From Rhodoplanes sp963712435 (lineage in GTDB: Bacteria; Pseudomonadota; Alphaproteobacteria; Rhizobiales; Xanthobacteraceae): DNA of 64,000 bases. The position numbers and the translations under genes were made by a program. Positions 1 to 9,963 of the stretch are shown here, piece by piece. A model generated the notes under the pieces. The model ran no database searches. It was not told the origin of the DNA and worked only from the letters and a program-made list of their open reading frames with translations. Positions within the stretch are counted from its first letter, which is position 1. The number at the start of each line of letters is the position of its first letter. The stretch spans positions 248,001 through 312,000 of the forward strand of contig CAVQIB010000001.1 in assembly GCA_963712435.1 (NCBI GenBank), given 5' to 3'.

Positions 1-222
1 CCCGCGCGCTTCGACGAGGTGACGGAGCAGGTCAATGCGCATCCCGAGGTCGCCCACAATTATGAGCGCACGCATGCGCTCAATATGTGGTTCGTGATCT
101 CGGCCGAGCGGCCGGAGCGTATCGCCGAGCTTGCCGAGACGATCGAGGACGAGACCGGACTGACCGTGCACCGGATGCCGAAGCTCAATGAGTTCTTCGT
201 CGGCTTCCGGGTGGAGGTTTGA
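1..222 (+). CDS. nirG: Siroheme decarboxylase subunit, NirG/NirL-like (3' end only)
   Basis: This is the C-terminal end of an AsnC/Lrp-like heme d1 biosynthesis protein; the reading frame is open to base 1, so the start lies outside the window. Such proteins pair up to decarboxylate siroheme to 12,18-didecarboxysiroheme in the cytoplasm. Visible is the effector-type half with the THALNMWF stretch and the ending PKLNEFFVGFRVEV. It stops directly against the ATG of the next gene (TGA then ATG, no gap). I call it nirG from the order nirG-nirH-nirJ-nirN known in Paracoccus; nirL or nirD cannot be excluded from this fragment. Confidence 0.75.
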   Translation, partial: PARFDEVTEQVNAHPEVAHNYERTHALNMWFVISAERPERIAELAETIEDETGLTVHRMPKLNEFFVGFRVEV

Positions 223-699
223 ATGCTCGATGCCCTCGACCGCCGCATCGTTACGGCGACCCAGGCGGGCCTGCCGCTGGTCGCCGAGCCCTATCGCGCG
301 ATCGCCGAGATGATCGGCGCGACGGAGCCCGACGTGATCGCGCGGCTCGCCCGCATGCTCGCGAGCGGCGCGATTCGCCGCATCGGCGCGGTGCCGAACC
401 ATTATGCGCTCGGCTTTGCCGCCAACGGCATGTCGGTGTGGGATGTCGCCGACGACAGGATCGCCGAGATCGGCGCCGCCGTCGGGGCGCTCGACTTCGT
501 CACGCATTGCTACGAGCGGCCGCGCCACCTGCCGCTGTGGCCCTACAATCTGTTCGCCATGGTGCATGGCCGCACGCGGGCGGAGGTGGAAGACAAGGTT
601 GCTTCGATCGCCGCGCTGGTCGGCTCAGCCGCCCGCGCCCATGACATCCTCTACTCGACGCGCATCCTGAAGAAGACCGGCCTGCGCATCGCGGCATGA
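223..699 (+). CDS. nirH: Siroheme decarboxylase subunit NirH-like
   Basis: A 158-residue AsnC-like protein of the NirDLGH family, partner of the preceding gene in removing two acetate carboxyls from siroheme on the way to heme d1. The N-terminal part (about residues 1-60) looks like the winged-helix half (LDALDRRIVTATQAGLPLV), followed by the family segment RRIGAVPNHYALGFAANGMS and by HCYERPRHLPLWPYNLFAMV, which is typical of this family and not of amino-acid-responsive Lrp proteins. The ATG abuts the previous stop codon, which suggests coupled translation. The assignment to nirH and not another paralogue rests on gene order. Confidence 0.8.
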   Translation: MLDALDRRIVTATQAGLPLVAEPYRAIAEMIGATEPDVIARLARMLASGAIRRIGAVPNHYALGFAANGMSVWDVADDRIAEIGAAVGALDFVTHCYERPRHLPLWPYNLFAMVHGRTRAEVEDKVASIAALVGSAARAHDILYSTRILKKTGLRIAA

Positions 700-715
700 T
701 GACAGGGCTTTCGCC

Positions 716-1924
716 ATGTTCCGGCTGACCCATTATCTGCGTGAAATCCTCTCCCCCACGCCGGTCGTGCCTGCGCGCAAGCCGCCGGGCCCGGTGGTGA
801 TCTGGAACCTGATCCGCCGCTGCAATCTGAGCTGCAAGCATTGCTATTCGATTTCCGGCGACGTCGACTTTCCGGGCGAGCTCACGACGGCGGACGTCCT
901 GCATGTCATGGATGACCTGAAGGCGTTCGGCGTGCCGGTGCTGATCCTGTCGGGCGGCGAACCGCTGATCCGGCGCGACATTTTCGCGATCTCGGCGCGC
1001 GCCAAGGGCATGGGCTTCTATGTCGGGCTGTCCAGCAACGGCACGCTGATCGACGATGCGCTCGCCGACCGCATTCGCGACACCGGCTACGATTATGTCG
1101 GCGTCTCGCTCGACGGCATCGGCGCGACCCACGACCGCTTCCGCGGCAAGCCCGGCGCCTATGAGGCGGCGCTCGCCGGCCTGCGGCGCTTGCGCGTCGC
1201 GACGTGAAGGTCGGCGTGCGCTTCACCATGACGGAGGACAATGCCGCCGAGCTGCCGGACATGCTCGACCTGGTGGAGCGCGAAGGCTTTCCGAAATTCT
1301 ACCTCTCGCACCTCGTCTATGCCGGGCGCGGCAACAAGAACCGGCAGGATGACGCCGCCTGGAACACCACCCGCGCGGCGATGGACGTGCTGATCGACCG
1401 GGCCTGGACCTGGGCGCAGCGCGGACGGAAGATCGAGGTCGTCACCGGCAACAATGATGCCGATGCGGTCTATCTGCTGCATTGGGCCGACCCGCGCGGC
1501 GCCCGCCGGCATGCGGAACCTGTGGACGAAGCTCGCGCAATGGGGCGGCAATTCCTCCGGCGTCAACATCGCCAATATCGACAATCTCGGCAATGTCCAT
1601 CCCGATACGATGTGGTGGCACTACGCGCTCGGCAATGTGAAGGAGCGGCCGTTCTCGGCGATCTGGCGCGACCTCTCCGACCCGATCATGGCGGGGCTCA
1701 AGCGCAGGCCGCGCAGGATCGGCGGACGTTGCGGCGCCTGCGCCTATTCCGATGTGTGCGGCGGCAACACGCGCGTGCGCGCGATGCGCATCGCCGGCGA
1801 TCCCTGGGCGGAGGACCCCGGCTGTTACCTGACCAATGACGAGATCGGTCTCGCCGGCGCGGAACGCCAAGTCGCCAATGCGCCCTATCGCGGACTGCGC
1901 CATGCAGCGCCCCTCAGCGCCTAG
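716..1924 (+). CDS. nirJ: Heme d1 biosynthesis radical SAM protein NirJ (two frame breaks)
   Basis: NirJ converts didecarboxysiroheme to a d1-type intermediate by removing propionate side chains with S-adenosylmethionine radical chemistry. The radical SAM cluster motif CNLSCKHC is at residues 36-43, followed by the GGEPL motif; the C-terminal end carries CGACAYSDVCGG, an auxiliary SPASM-like cluster motif. The coding frame breaks twice: near base 1200 (after LRRLRVA, resuming as KVGVRFTMTEDN) and near 1500 (after YLLHWADP, resuming as GMRNLWTKLAQWGG). The second shift restores the first frame. All pieces are well conserved, so sequence error is more likely than loss of function. It follows nirH by 16 bases. 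Confidence 0.85.
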
Positions 1925-1947
1925 CGCATCTTCCGGCAACGCACGCA

Positions 1948-2082
1948 GCTTCCTCCCCTGAAAGGGGGAGGGTCAGGGTGGGGGTCGGGTTCAATGGACT
2001 CGCCGCAGTTCGCACGATTGCCCCCCTCCTCAATCCTCCCGCTTTCAGGGGGAGGAAAACAACCAAGCTCAAGCGGATCACG
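1948..2082. repeat. Inverted pair of GC-rich palindromic (REP-like) units
   Basis: Between nirJ and the recognisable part of nirN lie two facing copies of a short unit: about 1948-1990 (cttcctcccctgaaaggggg and on) and about 2030-2082 (cctcccgctttcagggggag). Each contains a small palindrome around CTGAAAG, and the two together form a larger stem. Units of this style are frequent between genes in Bradyrhizobium-like genomes (family knowledge). The repeat runs into the annotated 5' end of nirN, which makes the start of that gene doubtful. Confidence 0.6.
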
Positions 2083-3640
2083 CACGCGTTTTGCGTTCGC
2101 GCTGGCGCTCGCAAGCGTGCTCGCGATCGCAGGCCCGGCCCTTGCCGAGCCGGACGCGGCAGGCCTCTACCGCGAGCATTGCGCGTCGTGCCACGGCGGC
2201 GACCGTCTCGGCGGACAGGGGCCGGCGCTCCTGCCCGAAAATCTCGGCCGTCTTACCGGGCCGCGCGCCGCCGCGGTGATCGCCGAGGGGCGCGACGCCA
2301 CGCAGATGCCGGGCTTCGCGCCGACGCTCGGCAAGACCGAGATCGATGCGCTCACCGCCTTCATCGCGTCGCCGCTCCCCGCCATTCCGCAATGGGGCGA
2401 GCGCGAGATCGCCGGCAGCCGCGTCGTGCATGCGGCGGCGCCCGCGCTCGACGCCCCGCTGCACCGGGCCGATCCGCTCAACCTCTTTGTCGTGGTCGAG
2501 ACGGGCGACCATCACGCCACCATTCTGGACGGCGACCGTTTCGAGCCGCTGGCGCGCTTTCCGACCCGCTTCGCGCTGCATGGCGGGCCGAAGTTCACGC
2601 CGGACGGGCGCTACGTCTTCTTCATGTCGCGCGACGGCTGGGTGTCGAAATACGATCTCTGGTCGCTCACGCTGCTCGCCGAGGTGCGCGCCGGCGTCAA
2701 TTCGCGCAATATCGCGATCTCGCGCGACGGCAAGCACATCGCGGTCGCCAACTACCTGCCGCACAGCCTGGTGATCCTGTCGGCGGCGGACCTGTCGGTG
2801 GAGCGGATCTTCGATGCGAAGGACCGGACCGGGCAGTCCTCGCGCGTCTCCGCCGTCTATCAGGCGATGCCGCGCAACTCCTTCATCGCGGCGCTGAAGG
2901 ACGTGCCGGAAATCTGGGAGATCGCGACCGATCCCGAGGCGCCGCCCGTCTATTCCGGCTTCGTGCATTCGCACGAGAAGGGCATGGTCGAGGCGCTGCC
3001 CTCCGCGCAAGGCCTGTTCGCGCTGCGCCGGATCGAGGCGCCGGAGCCGCTCGACGATTTCTTCTTCGATCCGCCCTACCGCAACCTGATCGGCTCCGCC
3101 CGCGACGGCGCGGCGGCGGTCGTGGTCAATCTCAATGTCGGGCGCGACATCAAGCGGCTCGCTTTGCCCGGGCTGCCGCATCTCGGCTCGGGCATCGCCT
3201 TTACCTGGAACGGCCGTCCGGTGCTCGCCACCCCGCATCTCAAGGAAAGCAAGGTCAGCGTCATCGACATGCAGGACTGGTCGGTCGTGAAGACGATCGA
3301 GACGCCCGGACCGGGATTCTTCATGCGCAGCCACGAGAACACGCCCTATGCCTGGACCGACGCGATGCTGGGCAAGGCCAAGGACACGATGGCGATCATC
3401 GACAAGCGCACGCTCGACGTCGTGCGGACCGTGACGCCGGCTCCGGGCAAGACCGCGGCGCATGTCGAGTTCGACCGAACCGGCCGCTTCGTCCTCGTCT
3501 CGATCTGGGAAATGGACGGCGCGCTCGTCATCTACGACGCCGCGACCTTCGCCGAGATCAAGCGCATCCCGATGTCCCGGCCGTCCGGCAAATACAATGT
3601 CTGGAACAAGATCAGCTTCTCGGATGGGACGAGCCATTGA
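1994..3640 (+). CDS. nirN: Dihydro-heme d1 dehydrogenase NirN (cytochrome c plus d1 propeller)
   Basis: NirN is a periplasmic relative of NirS that introduces the acrylate double bond in the last step of heme d1 synthesis. A hydrophobic export signal lies near residues 32-51 (AFALALASVLAIAGPALA), then a class I cytochrome c domain with CASCH at 63-67 and a likely Met ligand in MPGF near 105, then an eight-bladed d1-binding propeller from about residue 140 to the end. The first 30 residues are encoded by an intergenic repeat and look artificial, so the true start may be a non-ATG codon closer to the signal peptide. NirF is the alternative, but NirF lacks the cytochrome c domain. Confidence 0.85.
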   Translation: MDSPQFARLPPSSILPLSGGGKQPSSSGSRTRFAFALALASVLAIAGPALAEPDAAGLYREHCASCHGGDRLGGQGPALLPENLGRLTGPRAAAVIAEGRDATQMPGFAPTLGKTEIDALTAFIASPLPAIPQWGEREIAGSRVVHAAAPALDAPLHRADPLNLFVVVETGDHHATILDGDRFEPLARFPTRFALHGGPKFTPDGRYVFFMSRDGWVSKYDLWSLTLLAEVRAGVNSRNIAISRDGKHIAVANYLPHSLVILSAADLSVERIFDAKDRTGQSSRVSAVYQAMPRNSFIAALKDVPEIWEIATDPEAPPVYSGFVHSHEKGMVEALPSAQGLFALRRIEAPEPLDDFFFDPPYRNLIGSARDGAAAVVVNLNVGRDIKRLALPGLPHLGSGIAFTWNGRPVLATPHLKESKVSVIDMQDWSVVKTIETPGPGFFMRSHENTPYAWTDAMLGKAKDTMAIIDKRTLDVVRTVTPAPGKTAAHVEFDRTGRFVLVSIWEMDGALVIYDAATFAEIKRIPMSRPSGKYNVWNKISFSDGTSH

Positions 3641-4473
3641 GCAATCCGGACCCATCGACCTCTCCCTCACGGAGGGAGGTGAATGGCTGTCGCCCGGTTC
3701 TTCCACGGCTGCAAAACCGGCGTTCGCCCTGCTGCTCGCCGCGCATGGAGAGCGCCGGGCGGGCGCTGGCAATGCGGGCGTCGCCGGGCTCGCCGCGCGC
3801 CTCGCCGCGGCGGAGGTCGCGTCCGAGGTTAGGTTCGGCCTTCTGAAGGGCGAGCCCTCGATCGGCGACGCCGTCCGGCGGCTCGCGGCGCGCGACCTGC
3901 TCGTCTATCCGCTGTTCCTCTCGGACGGGTATTTCACGCAGACGCTGCTGCCGCGGCGACTGGAACAGGCGGGCGCCTTCGCCCGCGACCGGACGGTCCA
4001 GATCCTTCCGCCGCTCGGGCTCGACCCCGCCCTGATCGGTCTCATCCTCGACCGCGCGCGCGCCGTCGCCCGAACACGGGGATGGGTTCCGGCCCGCGCC
4101 GATCTTGTGTTGCTGGCGCATGGATCGAGCAGCAATCCCGCCTCCCGCCGCGCCGCCGAACGGGTCGTGGCAAAGATCGCGGCGCTCGGCGTCTTCGCCC
4201 GCGTGCGCCCGGCGTTCTTGGAAGAGCCGCCTTATCTCGACCAAACGGTCACGCACGCGCCCGCCGTCGTGATCGGGCTGTTCGCCGGCGAAGGCCTTCA
4301 TGGCGGCGGCGATGCGCCACAACTCGTGGCTGAGCTTGGCGCGAACAGACCTCGCTTTCGCCGGCAATGTGGGTGGGTTCGCGGCCTTGCCGGCGGTGAT
4401 CGCGGCGGCGATCCGGCGCAGAGAACGGGCGCGTGCAACGTCCGCGCGTCCCGGTCTCGGGGAAGCGGCTTAG
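3624..4473 (+). CDS. CbiX-type sirohydrochlorin chelatase (frame break near C-terminus)
   Basis: A CbiX-family class II chelatase that inserts a metal into sirohydrochlorin. Two related half-domains are visible: one starts with FALLLAAHGERRAGAGN and the second with DLVLLAHGSSSNPASRR, each with the chelatase His; VIGLFAGEGLHGG and DAPQLVAEL follow. The frame breaks near 4335-4365: the expected ending DLAFAGNVGGFAALPAV continues one frame over and stops at 4471-4473. The ATG at 3624 overlaps the end of nirN by 17 bases. Its place after nirN suggests it supplies siroheme for heme d1, or cobalt-sirohydrochlorin for cobalamin; the metal cannot be read from sequence. Confidence 0.7.
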
Positions 4474-4516
4474 GTTTGCCGTTGACGGTCGTGGGATTTG
4501 CGCCCAAATCTAGCCC

Positions 4517-5269
4517 ATGACGGCTACGCCGACAGCCAACGATCTGAACATCGTTCGGCGCATCAATATTCTGCACGGGCTCAACCCGTTGATGGTGGAG
4601 CGCTTGATCGCGCCCGCGACGGTGATGATCCTGCGCGAGGGCGAGACGGTGTTTCGCCAGGGGGATCCCGCCAACGCATTCTTCATCGTGATCGAAGGCT
4701 GGGTGAAGCTGTATCGCGTCACCGTGTCCGGCGACGAGGCGGTGATCTACCTGTTCAGCAAGGGCGACAGCTTCGCCGAGGCGGTCGCCTTCACCGGGCA
4801 GCCCTATCCGGCCACGGCCGAGACGGTCAGTAATGCCCGGATCGTACGCATTCCCGCCAGCCACGTCGTCAAATGCATCCGCACCATGCCGGACATCGCG
4901 CTGGCGATGATCGCGTCGACATCGCAGCACCTGCATCACCTCGTGCTGCAGGTCGAGCAGCTCAAGGCGCAGACCGGCGTGCAACGCGTCGCGGAATTCC
5001 TGGTCTCGCTTGCGGCGGTCGATCACGGCCGCTGCACGATCGCGCTGCCCTACGACAAGGTGCTGATCGCCGGCCGCCTGGGCCTCAAGCCCGAATCGCT
5101 GTCGCGCGCTTTCGCAAAGCTCAAGCCGCTCGGCGTGGAAGTGCACGCCTCCCATGTGCTGGTGAATGACCTCGCCAAGCTGCGCGATTATGCGGCGAGC
5201 GACCGTGCGTCCAACCAGAAAATTCTCCGGCAGGAGCATCGCCCCGCGCGCGCCCAGCGGAGCTCGTGA
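4517..5269 (+). CDS. Crp/Fnr-family transcription regulator, DNR/NnrR-like
   Basis: A 250-residue regulator with an N-terminal cyclic-nucleotide-binding-fold sensor (LREGETVFRQGDPANAFFIV at about residues 37-56) and a C-terminal helix-turn-helix (GRLGLKPESLSRAFAKLKPL). It has only two Cys residues and no N-terminal Cys cluster, so it should not hold the oxygen-sensing iron-sulfur centre of FNR; the DNR/NnrR type that senses nitric oxide through heme fits better. It lies directly after the heme d1 genes on the same strand and is a good candidate for their regulator. I found no convincing TTGAT-N4-ATCAA box just upstream. Confidence 0.85.
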   Translation: MTATPTANDLNIVRRINILHGLNPLMVERLIAPATVMILREGETVFRQGDPANAFFIVIEGWVKLYRVTVSGDEAVIYLFSKGDSFAEAVAFTGQPYPATAETVSNARIVRIPASHVVKCIRTMPDIALAMIASTSQHLHHLVLQVEQLKAQTGVQRVAEFLVSLAAVDHGRCTIALPYDKVLIAGRLGLKPESLSRAFAKLKPLGVEVHASHVLVNDLAKLRDYAASDRASNQKILRQEHRPARAQRSS

Positions 5270-5287
5270 CGGGCGCTTTGTAAAAAC

Positions 5288-6916
5288 TCACGCGGGAAGC
5301 GGACGAAAATCGGTTGCGCTCGCCTGCAGCCAGGCGTGCCGGAACAGCGGGTCGCGCGCCCCTTCCAGCAATTCGCCGGGCGCGAGCGGCGGGTACAATT
5401 CGCCGAACGTCATCACTTCGCTCGCCGAAACGCGCCGCGAAAAATGATACGGGCGGAATTCATTCGGATGGTCGAGCCCGGCGGCCGCGGTCAATTCCAT
5501 GACGGCGTGCATGGTGGAGGCGTGGAAGCTCGCCACGCGCCCGATCTTGTCCTGTACGACGAGGGCGCGCTGCAGCGTCGGGTCCTGCGTGGCGACGCCG
5601 GTGGGGCACGTGTCGGTATGGCAGCTCTGCGACTGGATGCAGCCGAGCGCGAACATGAAGCCGCGCGCGGCGTTGCACCAGTCGGCGCCGAGCGCCATCG
5701 CCCGCGCGATGTCGAAGGACGAGACGATCTTTCCGCTCGCGCCGATCTTGATGCGGTCGCGCAATCCGGCCCCGACCAGCGCATTGTGCACGAAGGTCAG
5801 GCCGTCGCGGAGCGGCATGCCGAGATGATCGAGAAACTCGAGCGGCGCGGCGCCGGTGCCGCCCTCCTTGCCGTCGACCACGATGAAATCCGGACAGATG
5901 CCCGTTTCCAGCATCGCCTTGCAGATGGCGAGGAACTCCCACGGGTGTCCGACGCACAGCTTGAACCCCACCGGCTTGCCGCCCGACAATCGCCGCAGCT
6001 CGCCCAGGAAGCGAACGAATTCGATCGGGGTCGAAAAGCTCGAATGCCACGCGGGCGAGACGCAGTCCTGCCCCATCGGCACCCCGCGCGCCGCGGCGAT
6101 CTCGGCGCTCACCTTGACCGCCGGCAGCACGCCGCCATGGCCGGGCTTGGCGCCCTGGCTCAGTTTGACTTCCACCATTCTGATCTGCGCGTCCGCAGCC
6201 GTCCGGGCGAATTGCTCGGGGGAGAAACCGCCGTCCGGCGCACGGCAGCCGAAATAGCCCGAACCGATCTCCCAGATCAGGTCGCCGCCGTTCTCGCGGT
6301 GATACCGGCTGACGCCGCCTTCGCCGGTGTCATGGGCGAACCCGCCCTGCTTCGCGCCGCCGTTCAGCGCGCGGATCGCGTTCGGGCTCAGCGCCCCGAA
6401 GCTCATGGCCGAGATGTTGAACACCGACGCCGAATAGGGCTTGGCGCAATCGGGCCCGCCGATCGTGACGCGAAACGGCCTGGTCGCGAGCGGCCGCGGG
6501 GCGAGCGAGTGGCACAGCCACTCGTAGCCTTCCGCATAGACGTCGTACTGGGTGCCGAAGGGGCGCTTGTCGAGGACGCGCTTGGCGCGCTGATAGGCGA
6601 CGGCGCGCTTGTCGCGGCTGAACGGCAGCCCGTGCTTTTCGTCCTCGAAGAAATACTGCCGCATCTCCGGCCGGATCTCTTCGAGCAGGAAGCGCAGATG
6701 CGCGAGGATCGGGTAGCTGCGCAGGATCGCGTGCCTGGTCTGCAGAAGATCGACCGTGCCCACCAGCGCAAGACCGGCGAACACGGCGATGAAGACGGCG
6801 AGATAAGGGAGCAGGTACGGTTCGCGCCACGCCAGGGCGGCGAGCGCCGCGGTCGCGACGAGCGACATCGTGTAGACGAACAAGCGGGGCGAAAACGGCA
6901 GTAGCAGAGCGCGCAT
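5288..6916 (-). CDS. FMN-binding glutamate-synthase-family membrane protein
   Basis: A 542-residue protein made of the glutamate synthase FMN/central domain without the glutaminase part. Two hydrophobic stretches at about residues 13-30 and 34-56 should anchor it in the membrane. The FMN barrel shows FNISAMSFGALS, DTGEGGVS, VEVKLSQGAKPGHGG and DFIVVDGKEGGTG; the 3Fe-4S motif is CIQSQSCHTDTCPTG. This stand-alone type (called GltB2-like in many genomes) is common in proteobacteria, but its reaction is not established. Ordinary glutamate synthase activity is unlikely without the amidotransferase domain. It is convergent with the Fnr-like gene. Confidence 0.85.
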   Translation of the reverse strand: MRALLLPFSPRLFVYTMSLVATAALAALAWREPYLLPYLAVFIAVFAGLALVGTVDLLQTRHAILRSYPILAHLRFLLEEIRPEMRQYFFEDEKHGLPFSRDKRAVAYQRAKRVLDKRPFGTQYDVYAEGYEWLCHSLAPRPLATRPFRVTIGGPDCAKPYSASVFNISAMSFGALSPNAIRALNGGAKQGGFAHDTGEGGVSRYHRENGGDLIWEIGSGYFGCRAPDGGFSPEQFARTAADAQIRMVEVKLSQGAKPGHGGVLPAVKVSAEIAAARGVPMGQDCVSPAWHSSFSTPIEFVRFLGELRRLSGGKPVGFKLCVGHPWEFLAICKAMLETGICPDFIVVDGKEGGTGAAPLEFLDHLGMPLRDGLTFVHNALVGAGLRDRIKIGASGKIVSSFDIARAMALGADWCNAARGFMFALGCIQSQSCHTDTCPTGVATQDPTLQRALVVQDKIGRVASFHASTMHAVMELTAAAGLDHPNEFRPYHFSRRVSASEVMTFGELYPPLAPGELLEGARDPLFRHAWLQASATDFRPLPA

Positions 6917-7055
6917 GGCTGGCTCCCGAAGCCGGGCTGTCCGTCCCCCGCGCGGCCGAGGCTCATCGGCCGATGTTCATCGCCGTTCATGGCGACCGAG
7001 ACGCCTCGGCTGCCGACCAGTCGGCGGACTATGTAGCCGGGCGAGGCCGCCCGCG

Positions 7056-7937
<882 letters not shown>

Positions 7938-8068
7938 GAGTCCTGTCCAACGGCGCTTCGCTCTTGCGCGCCCGGAATCCGGCGCGCCAGAAGAGTCGAG
8001 GCCTTTGACCGCTTATACCGCCTATCATGCGCCGCCGCCACGGCGGCGTGTTCATCCTTTCGCCAAAA

Positions 8069-9016
8069 TCACTTTCCGAGCTTGCCGAGCTCGTCCGTGA
8101 GTTCGGGCAGCGCCTTGAAGAGGTCGGCGACAAGGCCGTAATCGGCCACCTGGAAGATGGGCGCTTCCTCGTCCTTGTTGATGGCGACGATGACCTTGGA
8201 GTCCTTCATGCCGGCGAGATGCTGGATCGCGCCGGAAATGCCGACCGCGAGGTAAAGCTCGGGGGCGACCACCTTGCCGGTCTGGCCGACCTGCCAGTCG
8301 TTCGGCGCGTAGCCGGCGTCGACCGCCGCGCGCGAGGCTCCGACGGCGGCGCCGAGCTTGTCGGCGACCGGCTCGATGTATTTCGTGAAGTTCTCCCGGC
8401 TCTGCATCGCCCGGCCGCCCGAGATGATGATGCGCGCGGAGGTGAGTTCGGGACGCTCCGACTTCGACAGTTCCTCGCCGACGAAGCGCGACAGGCCCGG
8501 ATCGGCCGCGGTCGCGACCGGCTCGATGGGAGCGGCGGCGCCGCCCTCCCCGGTCGGCTGGAAGGTCGAGGTGCGCACCGTGATGACCTTCTTGGCGTCG
8601 CGCGAACGCACCGTCTGCACCGCGCTGCCGGCATAGATCAGGCGATCGAACGTATCCGGGGCGACCACCTTGATGATGTCCGACACCTGCATCACGTCGA
8701 GCAGGGCGGCGACCCGCGGCATGATGTTCTTGCCCGTGGTGGTGGCCGGCGCGAGGATCGCGTCGTAGCCGCCGGCGAGCGACACGATGAGGGCCGCGAC
8801 CGGTTCGGCCACCATGTGCTCGTAGAGCGCGTCGTCGGCGAGCAGCACCTTGGCGACGCCATCGAGCTTGGCGGCCGCCTCGGCGGCCGGCCCGCAGCCC
8901 TTCCCGGCCACGAGAACATGCACATCGCCGCCGAGCGCGCGCGCGGCGGTGAGCGCCTTGTTGGTCGCGTCCTTGAGGACCGTATTGATGTGTTCCGCAA
9001 CGAGGAGGGTCGCCAT
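8069..9016 (-). CDS. etfA: Electron transfer flavoprotein subunit alpha
   Basis: The FAD-binding large subunit (315 residues) of electron transfer flavoprotein, which takes electrons from acyl-CoA and other dehydrogenases to the membrane ETF-quinone oxidoreductase. The C-terminal FAD domain is clear: ARIIISGGRAMQSRENF, GASRAAVDAGYAPNDWQVGQ, YLAVGISGAIQHLAGMKDS and VAINKDEEAPIF. Its start codon overlaps the stop of etfB by one base (TGATG), so the two subunits are translationally coupled. Confidence 0.95.
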   Translation of the reverse strand: MATLLVAEHINTVLKDATNKALTAARALGGDVHVLVAGKGCGPAAEAAAKLDGVAKVLLADDALYEHMVAEPVAALIVSLAGGYDAILAPATTTGKNIMPRVAALLDVMQVSDIIKVVAPDTFDRLIYAGSAVQTVRSRDAKKVITVRTSTFQPTGEGGAAAPIEPVATAADPGLSRFVGEELSKSERPELTSARIIISGGRAMQSRENFTKYIEPVADKLGAAVGASRAAVDAGYAPNDWQVGQTGKVVAPELYLAVGISGAIQHLAGMKDSKVIVAINKDEEAPIFQVADYGLVADLFKALPELTDELGKLGK

Positions 9017-9765
9017 CAGAGCACTCCCGCTTCGTTCTTGAGCTTGCCGATCAGCTCCGCGACGGTGCCGACCTTGACGCCGGCCTTGCGGGCGGCGGGC
9101 TCGACCGTCTTGAGCACCTCGATCCGCGCCGACGTGTCGACGCCGTAATCGGCCGGCGTCTTCTCGGCGATCGGCTTTTTCTTCGCCTTCATGATGTTGG
9201 GCAGCGAGGCGTAGCGCGGCTCGTTGAGGCGCAGATCGGTGGTGATGACCGCCGGCGCATTGAGCTTGACCGTCTGCAGGCCGCCATCGACTTCGCGGGT
9301 GACGAGGATGCCGTCGCCTTCGATCGTGACCTTGGAGGCGAATGTCCCCTGCGGCCAGTTCAGCAGGGCGGCGAGCATCTGGCCGGTCTGGTTGCAGTCG
9401 TCGTCGATCGCCTGCTTGCCGAGGATCACGAGCCCCGGACTTTCCGCTTCGACGACCTTCTTCAGGATTTTGGCGACCGCGAGCGGCTCGATGACGCCGT
9501 CCGCCTTCACCAGAATGCCGCGGTCCGCCCCCATGGCGAGCGCCGTGCGGATCGTTTCCGCCGCCTGCGCCGGGCCGATCGAGACCGCGACGATCTCGGT
9601 CGCCTTCCCCGCCTCCTTCAGCCTGATCGCCTCCTCGACCCCGATCTCGTCGAACGGGTTCATCGACATCTTCACATTGGCGAGTTCGACCCCCGAGCCG
9701 TCCGACTTCACTCGAATTTTGACATTGTAGTCGACGACCCGTTTGACGGTGACGAGTACTTTCAT
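9016..9765 (-). CDS. etfB: Electron transfer flavoprotein subunit beta
   Basis: The 249-residue small subunit of ETF, which binds AMP and docks dehydrogenases. It starts MKVLVTVKRVVDYNVKIRV, typical of the family, followed by NPFDEIGVEEAIRLKE, ALAMGADRGILV and GKQAIDDDCNQTGQMLAALL; the recognition-loop region ELRLNEPRYASLPNIMKAKK-type sequence (here LRLNEPRYASLPNIMKAKKK) is present. It is the first gene of the etfB-etfA pair and follows the cobalamin adenosyltransferase gene by about 200 bases. Confidence 0.95.
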   Translation of the reverse strand: MKVLVTVKRVVDYNVKIRVKSDGSGVELANVKMSMNPFDEIGVEEAIRLKEAGKATEIVAVSIGPAQAAETIRTALAMGADRGILVKADGVIEPLAVAKILKKVVEAESPGLVILGKQAIDDDCNQTGQMLAALLNWPQGTFASKVTIEGDGILVTREVDGGLQTVKLNAPAVITTDLRLNEPRYASLPNIMKAKKKPIAEKTPADYGVDTSARIEVLKTVEPAARKAGVKVGTVAELIGKLKNEAGVL

Positions 9766-9963
9766 GCTTTTGCTCCCGCGGCGGCGCGCAAACTATGGCT
9801 CGGGTCTTTGCCTGTCAACGCGCGCGCCCGCATTCGGGTGGGGGACGATCTCGGCTCGCGTGGATTAGAGACGGGCAAGGACCTTCAAAGCACCGGATTG
9901 GCGGCGTGCGCGCCTTGACGCCGATCAAACCCGCGACGATCGATGCGCGTCAGCCATGCCCGG

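Noticed and set aside
2078..3772. A 564-codon minus-strand frame opposite nirN
   Set aside because: nirN carries the cytochrome c and d1-domain motifs in the plus frame; the antisense product has no recognisable feature.
4471..4516. An FNR/DNR box before the Crp/Fnr-type regulator
   Set aside because: TTGCC and TTGAC words occur but no TTGAT-N4-ATCAA-like palindrome of acceptable quality is present.
5336..6904. A 522-codon open frame on the plus strand opposite the glutamate-synthase-like gene
   Set aside because: Shadow of a well-conserved gene; composition typical of reversed GC-rich coding sequence.
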